Below are positions 1 to 11,455 of a stretch of 64,000 bases of DNA, piece after piece. The position numbers were made by a program, and so were the translations under genes. Under the pieces are notes generated by a model, which saw only the letters and a list, made by a program, of their open reading frames with translations, did no database searches and was not told where the DNA came from. Numbering within the stretch: the first letter of the stretch is position 1; every line of letters starts with the position of its first letter. This DNA comes from Membranipora membranacea (taxonomy: Eukaryota; Bryozoa; Gymnolaemata; Cheilostomatida; Membraniporidae): assembly GCA_914767715.1 (NCBI GenBank), contig OU612072.1:11036001-11100000 (forward strand), in the 5' to 3' direction.

Positions 1-2165
1 ATGACATCCAAGAAAATGATGAAAAGGAAAGGGCTTAGTGCAGATCCTTGATGTAATCCTACTTCTATCTCCATCTCATCTGTTTCACCTACACTTGTCA
101 CAACTGAAGTTTTATGGTCCTTGTAGATGTCTTTGATGGCATTTACATATGTCTCTGGAACTACACGCTTCTTCAGACAGTACCAGATTAGGTCTTTAGG
201 TACAGTATTGTACGCCTTCTCTAGGTCGACAAAAACCATATGTAAGTCCTTTTGGTGTTCCCTCATCTTTTTCTGGAGTACTCTCAAACAAAACATGGGC
301 TGTGTTGTCGACTTCCCTTTCTGGAAGCCATACTGCCTGCCACTGATCTTACTCATTTCCCTTATCCTCGCCTCTGTCACTTGCTCCAAGAGCTTCAGAC
401 AGTGACTGAGGAGTTTTATCCCTCTATAGTTTGAACAGTTTAGAGGATCAGCATTTTGCTTATGCAGAGGCGTGATCTTGCTTTTTCTCCATTCAGGAGG
501 TATCCCATTTTCCTGTACGTCTTGTAGTACAGCTGTCATCCAGGTTAAACCTGTCTGCCCAAGACTTTTCACTACCTCTATTGGGAATTTGTCTGGTCCA
601 GTTGCCTTTCTATTTTTCATCACTCCTCTGAAAGTCCTTCCTTTGATTTTTGATGTTGAGCAACTTGTCAAAATATTCTATCCATCTCTTCTTAATATCA
701 TCATCTCCACACAAGATTTTTCCCTCTCTATCCTTCACAAAGATCATCCTGTCTATGTCTTGAGACCTCCTTTTTCTGGATTTGGCAAGCTTATAGAGGT
801 ACTTTGGTCCATTTTCTTTGAAATCTTCATACAACTTCTCTTACCCCTTTTCTTTTGCTATTGCCACTTTCTCCTTCGTTGATTGATTCTTTTCTCTTTA
901 GTCTATTTTTTTGGCTTCAGCCTTTTCTGGGTCCATCTCCAGTCTTTCCTTTGCTCTTTGCCACTCCTTAAAAGCAGCGCGCTTCTGTCCTACTGCTTCC
1001 TGTACCTCTGAATTCCAAAACCATGACTCTTTCTCTATGTATTTCCCTCCAGATGTTCCGTATAGTTCCTCTTTTGCTAGTTCAACTGCCTTCTGGTACG
1101 TATTTCCCCATGTCCATTCCCTTGTCTTCTTACTCTCGATGTATTCAGTTAATTTCTCTATATACTCCTGCCCTTCCACCACTTAGTCCTAGCCTTTCTT
1201 TTCCTTCGCCGCTTTCTCTTCACTGTAAGATCCGCTATGAGAAGTCTATGCTGTTGTGCTATGGACTCTCCTGGCACTACCTTGCAGTTCCTCACTACTC
1301 CTAAGTGGTGTCTTCTAATCGCTATATAGTCTATGACTGACCTATTTCCTCCACTCTTGAATGTTGATGCTCCTCCTTCTTTTCAAAGAAAGTGTTTATG
1401 AGTGCCAAGTCGTATGTCTGTGCCATCTCGAACACTCGCTCTCTCTCCTCAATTCTCCTTCCTATCGCCCAACCTCCATGTCATCTATCTACTCCCTCTC
1501 TATCCCTTCCAACAGGTCCATTCAGATCTCCCGCAACTATCAACTCTTCTCATTCTGGGATATCAGCCAAGACGCCGTTAAGTTGGTTCCAGAACAGATA
1601 TTTCTCCCCCTGACTGCATCCCTGCTGGGGGGTATACACTGATCTGATGTTGATGCTCATTCCAAGTATTACCAGTTTCATATATATTATGCGATCTGGC
1701 TTCCTCTATACTGCTATTACTTTATTCTGCCAATATTCACTGAGACAAATCCCAACTCCATTTCTTGCTTTCTTCCCTCCGCAATACAACTTGTACCCGT
1801 CACCAAGAGCCCTGGCTTTTCCCCCAGTCCATCTCAATTCTTGTATGCATAGTATGTCGATCTTCCTGGCTAACATAACCGCAGCAACTTCCCTACTTTT
1901 TTCGGTCAGAGTACCAATATTTATCGTGTCCATTCTGTGTTTACAGTATCGCCCCTCTCGCTTTCTTATCACAACATCGGGGCGATGGTGGTTCCGCTGC
2001 CAAGCGCCACATAAGGGTGGCGTCCTAGCATGGGTTGAAAACGCTTGATTGTCCCTGCATATTTTCTGTGAAGCGGGGAGGATTTCACCAACCGGATGCC
2101 CTTCCTGACGTTGAACCCTCTGTCTTTACCCGGGCTTGGGACCGGCTGTCAGAGTCGACTGGCTT
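1..2165 (-). mobile_element. Degraded RTE-like non-LTR retrotransposon, 3' end cut by window edge
   Basis: On minus, the sequence encodes a typical RTE-class polyprotein in order. An apurinic-like endonuclease starts near 1972 (motifs CIQELRW and KARALGDGYKLY). A linker at 898-1182 contains ESWFWNSEVQEAVG, and a pre-RT region lies at 610-834 (KRWIEYFDKLLN). Reverse transcriptase runs from about 320 down to the window edge (GFQKGKSTTQPMF, VFVDLEKAYNTVP, GLHQGSALSPFLF). These blocks lie in three different frames: start positions 1972, 1182/834 and 239 belong to different phases. At least two frameshifts therefore separate them and the copy is dead. The stretch 1980-2165 looks like its 5' leader. 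The YADD box and 3' end lie beyond base 1. Assignment to RTE rather than another clade is by motif memory. Confidence 0.85.
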
Positions 2166-2219
2166 GTGAAACCTCCAGGCAACATTCTATTGTGTTCTAA
2201 ATACAGTACGAAATTCAGG

Positions 2220-5075
2220 GGCAGTGAATTAACTTGTATCTGTATCCACTACAACTCACCAATCTCTCCCTCACCCCAGCTGTAACTAGGCCGAAGACAA
2301 CCAGAAATCGAGTCGATTCAACCAGTGAACCAACTATGCAACATGTTCTCAATCAGATCGGGGACAATAGAATTTATGCAAGATGAATTTGCCAAACTAC
2401 ATCGTGAAATAGGCAACTTAACGAAGCCGATAGCTGTTGTCGAGATGAAACAAGGAGAGTTTTGGGAGACACTAATGTATCATGGTATTGAGATCCTTGA
2501 CATAAAGAAAAAATTAGACGGGCTGACCAAACCAAAGAAGCAGGATGAAAATATAGCTTGCGACAGCAGATGAAAGCACTTTAGGATGCCAAAAACCTTA
2601 AAACCCTAAGTATGTCCGGGATTCCTAAATCGCACAACAAAGATCTGCACCACCTCATCACAGAACTAGCCAGTAAGATGGAATGTACAATACAGAAGAA
2701 TGACAAATCCACAGTATACAGAGTAAAACCAAAAACTGAGAATGATACCAACACACCAATAATGATCAGATTCACAAGTATGAATTTACGTTACTCTTAT
2801 AATGATGCAAGGAAGACTCTCGGCAAAAATGGCACCACTGCAAAAATATAATACCCAGCCTGAGTACAGATAACAAGATATTCATCAATGAATATCTAAG
2901 CCATTCCACACAAAGTTTGTTCTATGAGGCAAGGATGTGACTTGCTGAGATAGGATATCGATACATCTGGACATCACCAAATATACGTGCGCAAAATGTC
3001 AGTTGACGCCATTTCGATATGCACCCAATATGACCTCATTGAGTTACAGTAGCTATGTACAACACAGAAATCCCCATGTGCCAAAACTAAATAGCTGCTA
3101 GCTGCTGCATGCAATGGCTACTACACCAACGTCAAATGATGCTGATTTTGTGACACTTTCAACTATCAAATCCAGAAAATTGGGAGGAAGTGTTATCACC
3201 TGCTGTACTCCATCAGAAAGTTGAGGCACTTCATTCCATTGTCACCAGAGCACTGGATAAACACTGCCCATATAAAGTTCGCAAACTCAGACGTGATCGT
3301 CCACACTGGATAACACCTGGTATAGAAAAGCTAATCAGAGCACATGAAAAAGCTCATAAAAGGAAATGCAAATCATGGAAAGTATTGAGGGCTCTGGTGC
3401 AAAGGAGAATAAGAGCTAGAAAGAGGGCATTTATTACAAACCAACTATATACTAATCGAAACACCAAAGAATGATTATTACTCTACGGTAGGTGGGAACA
3501 CTGTGCTTGAAAAAGTTATTGAACAGACTAGATCCAACTAAAGCTACAACTGAAGAGGACTTTCCAACCTGGGTCTCCCTTGAAGGTCGTGAGGATATGT
3601 GCATTCCCCTCACTGACAACATAAACTGTATGCTTCGCTCAAATGAATTTTCTAATGAAATGGAAAAGATCTCAGATTCGCCCCCTCCCAAAAGTGTCCT
3701 GCCCTACTAAGTTCAAGGACTATAGGCCAGTATCACTTCTTTTCCATCTTGGTAAGGTGTGGGAAGCCGCTATTATTGGAAAAATGAGAAGTAAATTAGA
3801 GGATATCATAGAGCCCTCGCAGTTCGCGTACCAGCCTAATATAGGCACAGTGGATGCATTGATAAAACTTTTCGATGATTACACATCTGAACTAGACAAC
3901 CCCAACTCTAAATTCATTCAAAGTGCTGCACTCGACTTTTCTAAGGCCTTTGACAGGTTACAGCCAGCTATCCTCATAGACAAGATGCACAAATATCAAT
4001 TCAACACTAACATAACAGCTCTGTTATCCAGCTTCCTCAAAGACAGGGCACAGTGTGTCAAATATGGTGACCAGAAATCCAGCTATACAGAGAGTAATGT
4101 CGGAGCATCCCAAGGTACTAAGCTGGGGCCAAGACTGTGGCTCATCTATTCAAATGACCTTGCAGTACCGGGCTTTGAACACATTAAATATGCAGACGAT
4201 GTAACATTCTTCACCACAGTTACTTCCAACTTGGAGTAGTCTGCTATTGCTCCTGCTATATTATCTACCCGAAAATGGGCTGATGAAAATAGTATGCTGC
4301 TGAACGCTGAGAAGTCAGAGTTGATAAACACCTGCCTAAATTATAAGTAATACTATAGTGATGGTGTTGTTGTTGAGGATACATTGATGCAGCCTAATGC
4401 TTTCACCAAATTCTTGCGAATTTTTATTGATCATAAACTCTCTTTTAATAAGCATATCGATACATTAGTAACAAAATGTAACACACGAAATTGAAAAGGT
4501 CTTGACAGCGATGGCTTGAGGACTTTTTATCTTAACAACATCCGTCCCATTATCTGTTATGCCTCGCCTGCATGGTTTTCCTTCATTGGTGACACAAACT
4601 GTAAAAGATTAGAGCGTCTCCAGCGCTCAGCCTCAAAGATTATACTGCCTGATCATGACTATGAAGATCGGCTAGGAATGATACGCATTGCCTATCTTTG
4701 CAGTTTTCTCTTTGATAGCTCATACAGTCACTTCACAAAGATTTTAAACGATGAATCCCATCCACTTTATAGTCGCTTAAGTTTTAACAGTAACAGAACT
4801 TCCTCTCGAGCCAAACAACTATTCCGTCCAAAACGATGCAGAACCACAAAGAGGTCTAACAGATTTTTTAACTATTTAATGCCCTATCATAATAATCGTC
4901 TTGTGTATCGTACTTAACCGTACCTAACTGCAGTATATCCTTTTAGTTATGTGTTTTTATTTTTGCAGCTACCAGTTTTTAACCCACACTTACGTACATT
5001 CGATATCACCACGTATACATGTATATTGAGTATGGCAGAATGCAATACAATACAATTACAATAAACAGATTGAAT
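2220..5075 (+). mobile_element. Degraded CR1/Jockey-like non-LTR retrotransposon lacking its endonuclease
   Basis: Remnants of an ORF1 lie at 2325-2573 and 2612-2851 in different frames; the second has the SGIPKS...L..L..K start typical of CR1-group ORF1. Reverse transcriptase follows at about 3190-4239, with KDYRPVSLLFHLGKVWE, LDFSKAFDRL, GASQGTKLGP and the catalytic YADD near 4192-4203. The C-terminal region at 4516-4917 (IRPIICYASPAWF, LERLQRSASKII) is separated from the RT by several stops. Only about 340 bp separate ORF1 from the RT flank, so the endonuclease domain has been deleted. The 3' end is probably near 5075, after an AT-rich repeat (aatacaatacaattacaat). The many stops and frame changes mean it is inactive. 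Confidence 0.82.
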
Positions 5076-5124
5076 CTAAATTAAACATTACGTACTATTT
5101 GTACTTTTTCTTTCCTACATATAT

Positions 5125-5330
5125 ATGGGCAGTCTTAATGACAAAATAGGCCAGCTTGAATTTTCTTTAGCAGAAATGAGAGTTAAGTTTAAATGCATCA
5201 TCATATCAGAGACTTGGTTTGCTGAAAATACATTTTTAGGTAAATTTGCTATAGATGGATATAAATTTATATTGTGATTCTAGATTTAACAGAATCGGAG
5301 GTGGTATTGCTGTTGCTGTATACGTATAAC
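5125..5330 (+). pseudogene. Endonuclease fragment of a CR1/Jockey-type LINE
   Basis: Fifty codons from 5125 read into an endonuclease-like stretch with IIISETWF, matching the conserved SETWF/AETFL position of CR1-group EEP endonucleases. A stop at 5275-5277 is followed, one frame over, by DSRFNRIGGGIAVAVY, which matches the next conserved block (RGGGIAVYV). One frameshift thus separates the two halves. It lies just past the 3' end of the preceding LINE, so it is either a second insertion or part of that copy moved by rearrangement. No later catalytic blocks (DFN, SDH) are visible. Confidence 0.65.
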
Positions 5331-6299
5331 CCAGAGCATTTCAGAGTTATGGTTATGACATGGCTAAATGTTTTTCTTTTATTAAGTACCTTTCCGGTCC
5401 TTTATTATCCGTTATAACTATAAAAAAAGAATAACAGATAATTAGATACGAGACAAACATAGAGTTTCATGGGAGTCATGGTGAAAAAACTCCATGTACA
5501 TAAAAATGCAGATGTAAGTATTTTCTAACAAATACAATAATGCGACTTGCAAAGACGAGAAAAAAGAACAACCTCGCTGGCTCTCTGTATCATGGTTACC
5601 AAATACAATATATTAATTCCACATATAATGGCTCTGTACTCTGACACCCACAAAATAAAATGGATTAAAAACTGAATTGAAAATGGTGATAATTGAATGG
5701 CGTGCAGAGTATTAATGCTTTACATTCATTGTAATACAGAGAATAATACAAAAATACGACATCAACATCGCATATGAAAATTATAAGATAAGTATGATAC
5801 GGTTGAACAGTAATAAATTTTAACACACCTCTAAGTCATTACTGACTGCGACAACATGCAGATTTGATGAACGCTGAATTAAACACTGATTCAAAAACAC
5901 CTCTGCACTAAGAGAGGATTAAATTACATTACACTGTTCTAAGATACCGGTAGCACAACATTATAAATATATATTCGTAGGTAATAGCGTAATAGCGTAG
6001 CAGCACAGAAGAAAGGAAGTTCGGCAGCAACAATATAATGCAATGCAATAATGGATACAGGTAGCTGCAGTGTTCAGCCTCTTTTTGCTTTTAACTCTTG
6101 TTGCTCGCTGCTGAAGCTCTTGCTGTTATTAACATATACCTGGACAGCTACTGTTGAAGTTGAGGTTGATAGGAGTGAGAACCCAACTGATATAATCGTA
6201 TAGTTGTCCTTTCCACACCTATGAGGTAGACAACCTGAGTGTAAATTGCCCTAATGTTGGTGGTCCTACCCTCAAAGGCATGTTCATGTCAATCATATC
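5331..6299. other. Gene-free AT-rich stretch
   Basis: No ORF of note, no recognised domain and no terminal repeats were seen in this interval. Short AT-rich runs only. The eight bases 6292-6299 (atcatatc) are the left target duplication of the adjacent hAT-type element. Confidence 0.5.
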
Positions 6300-7256
6300 T
6301 AGGGGTGGAACGGATCAGGGTTAGGCAACCTCGGATCGGGTATCGGATCGGATATCGGATCGGTCCATAAATTCATCCTCGGATCCGATCCGGATAACGC
6401 GTACAAATGCTAAATTTACCAGTCCCAGCCGCTGTACTTTATCACCATAACGTACAGTTGAGGTCATTGAAAACATGGATAAACACCGTCAACAATATTT
6501 TCCCTGAACCATTACCCTAATTTAAATGTGCATATATCTGCTTGGATGTAATACTTTACAAGGTGCAACTTATCACTCAAACAGCCAAGACCAAGGTTCA
6601 CACAAACAGATTATTTGAAAGGATCATTATTAATGAGTACAAAGACTTCTTAACTCTGAGCATTTGTGTCAATTTGCCAGGTTCACTCAAACCCCGATGT
6701 TAATAATCACTGAGTTTGAACAAACTCCCTGCTCCTATCAGGGAGGGTGGGAGACCTCCCTGCTCCTATGTCCAAAACCAAACTCTCTGCTGTGATTAGG
6801 ATAAGAATTGTCCTCCTACTTTGAAGAAGCAGAAGAGGATAACCTTGTACATCAAACTATAGACAGTTTGTTACAAGGATCATCATTGGATAAAAATTAT
6901 TCACAACGATCTGAGTAAAGATGCTTCTCCCAATTTCAGCAGAAAAAACACATCCATCAAATTTGACCAGCAACAATATAGCAGCTATGAAAATGAGATA
7001 GGTATCGAATGCCTACTGATCACCACACCACCGAGTGCTTTCAGCCAAACTCAATTATCTAATCCGAACTACAAATTAATGACTATCCTACTTCCTTCCT
7101 TGTCATTTTTAGTGAGATAAATGATGCTAAGTAAGTGTTGTTTAAATACGTATCATCTCGGATCAGACATAACACATATCCGATCCGGTTTGTGGTTGAA
7201 TCCGAGGTCAAATATCCGAAATTCAACTCCAACCTCAAGAGGTCGTTCCACCCCTA
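6300..7256. mobile_element. Non-autonomous hAT-type DNA transposon, 957 bp, with 8-bp TSD
   Basis: The element begins TAGGGGTGGAACG (6300 on) and ends CGTTCCACCCCTA (ending 7256), a 13-bp terminal inverted repeat. It is flanked on both sides by the identical octamer atcatatc (6292-6299 and 7257-7264). The (C/T)A(G)GGG start plus an 8-bp duplication is the hAT signature. Subterminal regions hold repeated atcggatcgg motifs at 6334-6382 and matching ones near 7158-7192, typical of transposase-binding arrays. No long ORF is present. A short stretch near 7010-7050 loosely resembles a decayed hAT C-terminal block (PPSAFSQ), which is weak. Confidence 0.85.
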
Positions 7257-7264
7257 ATCATATC

Positions 7265-10200
7265 ATGCTTATATGAATAATTCAGCCAACCTTCATTGCG
7301 CCAAAAAACCTCACTATGAAACCCCCAGACTATATGGATGCTGTGCTTACAAAAATAGTCTGCACACTATTAAATCAGCCTTCATTTGAATTGTGTATAT
7401 ATCACAAAATCCGCAGAAAGTGTTTCATAATTCTTTCCTTCTGCAGATATATGAACCATATTCTCATTCTTTTTCCTTGGAAGCAAATTAAGAGTCAACT
7501 AACATTTTTTTCCACAGGATGCAAATTTGACATACATAGTAGATCAAAGTAGAAGCATCATGCTTTGCTGTGATGAAGAGTGTCAACCAACCTTGCTTAG
7601 AACCACCATGCATAGAGCAGATATTTTCAATATCAGGAAGACCTGACAATGAGCTTTTGAAGCATAGACTACATGTAAAGGCAAAAAGCTGCTGGCCAAA
7701 TAGTTGGAACAAGGAAGTAAATTTGCAAAAATACTATCAATTGGGCTGCGTTCCATATCAATGATAATTATAAAGGTCTTTCCGCTGACATCAAGCGCTC
7801 AAGATGTTAACACAGGTTTTCATTGGAATTTGATCAAGCCCTTTGTGTTGAGTCGGTTGTCAACACAGGTTTTCGTTGATATTTGATCAAGGAATTTGAG
7901 TGAAGTGTGAATAAGATAAATCTATTCGTAAAGCTGGATTATCATACAGCAGCGCCAGCGACTTTTCCTTATACAATAAAATTTATTTTACTTCGCTTTT
8001 CAATGCAAATAAGCCACTCCATTATTAGGTTAGAAACAAATTCCTGGATGGATGAATCAACTTCGAACCAAAACAAAACTTTAGAAAAATTGTTTCCTCC
8101 CTGTAGTAGCTAATAAATACAACTGAATCCTCAAAATTAACAAATTATCTACAGAATATTGATGAGCTGACTCCAAACTTCAGTCTCAATCAAGGCAACT
8201 CCCCAGCATCAGATAATAAAATAAATTGATGTATGTTATCACAGGGATTTTGACCTGATTCATCAACTGGTTTACTTTCAATGGACATATTTGGACATCC
8301 TTATGAATCTTTGGTTTGACTTTGGTTGAGTGTTGCATGCTGAGTATGAACTAATTTCAATGCGCTGGGTAAACTGAGTTTTGATACATACCCATTCATT
8401 GTTGAGCTTAGCATGAGCCAATATGTGGGCAATTGCTATGACCCAAAAAAATTGAACTGTAGAGAAGCATGAGATCAGTTGATCATTGAACTCCGGTGCA
8501 TATCAAAGAACAACTGCATCCTAAATCATAAGTAGAAAAAGACAAAGACAGAGCGAAAATAGTCCTTTGTAAAGTGAGATCTATTTTCATTACATTTATG
8601 CTTAGAGCAGATACTGCAGCCATAAGTGAAATCAACAGAGAAGTGAGGCCACCAGCCAGGTTGAGTTTTCATTCTTCTTTATCTGGAGGCAGGCAGGCAT
8701 TGCTGGAGGGGCATAAATGAATGGACAAATTCATTTGATAGACAGAGAAGATTTTGGCAGTTTGAAGATGCTGAACGGTCAAGAACAGAAAGGCAGCTAA
8801 TTAGATTACATATCTAGTCTTACCATGTAGAGAGAGCAATCCCCTTAAGAGGGCAGGTACTGGAACTCATGTATATTGAGGCAGAGTGTGATTTGATTAG
8901 TGCATGTGAGGTATAAAAATGGAAAGTGTACCTCCTGTCTCTTTCTATAAAGAGTTGTACCAGAATTGAAGGTGCCCGATTACCAAAGCAAGAATTACTG
9001 CCAGCACAATTGAACTTCGAGTTTACAGAGAAAACATCAGCCCCTTAGCATTGACGCTACTCCTGCTGATAATAATCCTGTCCATCCGTCTCTCTGCTAA
9101 GGCAATTAAAGGCTGTGCAGTTTTGCCATAAATTTGCAGTCAGCTGAGCATCAAGTTTATGAAATGGCTAGTGTTGGCAAACATTTGATATGGTATGCTT
9201 CATACGGCCTTGTTAATTTCTTTATCTCACCTCTGCTTGCCTCGTTTGATGATCCTCTGAAGCCCTTGAAGACAACCTATCAAGTCCTTTCATCCATCAG
9301 CCTGTGTCAGCTTGAGCGTCTTTTGCTTTTGTTGTAATTACCAATAGTAGCCAATTGAAAAGGGACCATTTTTTTGAGGAGCTCTTAAAAACATTTCAGA
9401 TATGAGTGTGATAATAGGTGAAATGACATAAAGCCATTGAAGGAAAAATAGTTCGGATTCATTTTAAATTTGACACAGACAAATAGAGTGAGCAGATCAA
9501 AGGCGGAATGTTGAGATTTTGCTCAAAAGGTATGCTAGTAATTTGAGATGACAGGTGCAAGGATTTGAATATATTTTGTATATCTCAGACATTCCCACAT
9601 TAATCGCAAAAACCTATGTGAAGTTTTCAATACTTGTATTTAGCTTAATGACACTGAAGTGTTCAATGAGCCCTCAATGATTTTCAATTTGATTCGTAAC
9701 ACAGGAAAGGTTATGAATTAGACACCACTATATGTTGAAGGTATTCTTGTCATATTACTTTCTATTGCAAACCAGATTCATAGTATCTATGTAGATTAGT
9801 GTATGAATTAGTTATTCTATCCAAATCTGGCGCCAGTTCGCATGGGTGAGAAAAAAGTAACGACCAATTTATAAAGGTACAATGTTCTTCATGTCCTTTC
9901 AATAGGAGGTAGTGATGAACTTTTCTCTCATACTTGATCTTAACCTACCAAAGGAAAATGTCAGTATAGATTTGTGCATGGTAATTTGTAACACACTAAG
10001 TGTCCCTGATATTTTTTTATTTTCTTTGTGTTAGGGCTTTTCGTAATTACATTCCAATATTTTTATGTCACCACTCAATGTACTGACAATTGAATTCAGC
10101 CGAATTTCTGTCACAATTGTTTAGCAGAAAATTTTGAGCCTTACGTTTTACAATGAATTAAGAAAATCCCAATTGTGTTCACCATCAGAGAGGAGGTATA

Positions 10201-10688
10201 ATGCTTCTGCTGTAAGTAAATTATTTGTTGCCTGATCCCTTCGCCAACAATGCAACTGTATGTTTTTATTTCAAGATTTAACCACTGCTAGCTGCTAATA
10301 TTTCACAATAATTATCCTCATCAATTATTTTCATTGATCATTTGTCTCCTGGCTCCTTTTGAAGGATGCGTGTTGTATAAAGTGTACCTGCTGGCATTTA
10401 CATACAAGCTACTCGTCTGCAATGTTTTTCGAAAATACTTTGTTTTCTGTGAGTAAAGGTTTGTTAAGTTATAGAATGCAAATAGAGTGGAAAGTGATTC
10501 TACGTATTGGGAATCCCAACGGTCATTGTCAGTTTATGAAATGTAGTAAATCAATAAAGTTACCAGTATATAAAGGGAATCACTGTGAGAATAGACCAAA
10601 TATAGCCAAGACTTTGACATATTGCACAGTATCTTAGTTTTCACATGAACACAACATCTTTATCTGAGAAAAAAACATCAGCAGCAGC
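7265..10688. other. 3.4-kb stretch without a recognised gene
   Basis: ORFs here are short (up to 92 codons), lack recognisable domains and look like chance frames. The only local structure seen is a 32-bp sequence (gttaacacaggttttcattg...) at 7805-7836, repeated with a few changes at 7859-7890. I saw no transposon ends, RNA gene or splice-consistent exon chain. Confidence 0.45.
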
Positions 10689-10968
10689 ATGAAGCTGTAC
10701 CAACTCTTAACAGTCGTGATTGTTCCTCTAATCACAGTCACAGTCAGCATTATAGAGTGTTTCTCTACAACTTCACTGCCAACCTATACCTGGCTGTGTA
10801 CGGGAGAATACAGCACGTTGACATTCAGTGATTGTCAGGCGGAGTTCTTTAATACTACTGGATGTTATTTTCTGGAACATTTTGCACAGTACAGACCATG
10901 TGCAGACATTTGTAACAATGCTGTTGTGAAATCTATTGCTGAGGAGAAATGCACGGCTTACTGTGAAG
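10689..10968 (+). CDS. First exon of a small secreted cysteine-rich protein (partial or open to 11132)
   Basis: The ATG at 10689 starts a hydrophobic signal peptide (about residues 1-25) followed by a Cys-rich, probably extracellular region. Cysteines in the first 93 residues include LCTGE, DCQAE, GCYF, PCADIC and KCTAYC. A strong splice donor (TGTGAAG/GTGAGTAT) sits at 10968/10969, so the coding exon probably ends there. Without splicing the frame stays open to 11132 and adds four more cysteines over 147 codons. No matching downstream exon was found before the inverted duplication starts at about 11350, so the gene may be truncated there. Family unknown; cysteine spacing faintly recalls TNFR-type modules, which I do not claim. 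Confidence 0.45.
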
Positions 10969-11455
10969 GTGAGTATGAAGCATGTGATAATACGATAATC
11001 TCAAATTATCAACACAGAAGGAGTATGTGTATGTTCATTTGGTATAATATCAAGTGCGAAAACAGTGCTAAGGTTAAACTAGTAAATTGCAGAGATATGA
11101 GGGTGAAGGTAATTACGCATAATTTGCTCTGATTGAAATAATTTGAAATCTGATTTGTCATCATGACTGTCTGCATTTACCAGAAATAAATTATAAATTT
11201 GTAGACTACTTTGAATCAGCATGTCAGGTAAAATCTCCTGGTACCCTCACACAACAGAGCACGTTACAGGATGATACAATCACAGTGATGCATAATACAA
11301 GGCTTCGGTGGAAAGTCGTCACAACAACATCAATTATAGCAGTGCTCAAGTTATTGACAGTTATCGAGAATATGCAGGATTTCTATTATGAAATTTTTTT
11401 TAAATAAAAAATGCCTCACATATGAATAGTTAGTATATTTCTCTGTATTCTACAG

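Noticed and set aside
10359-10637. 92-codon ORF just before the Cys-rich ORF
   Set aside because: No signal peptide, domain or splice context, and composition resembles random AT-rich sequence.
10689-11132. TNF-receptor-type cysteine module
   Set aside because: Cysteine spacing only faintly resembles TNFR repeats and no complete module can be traced, so it is left as unknown secreted protein.
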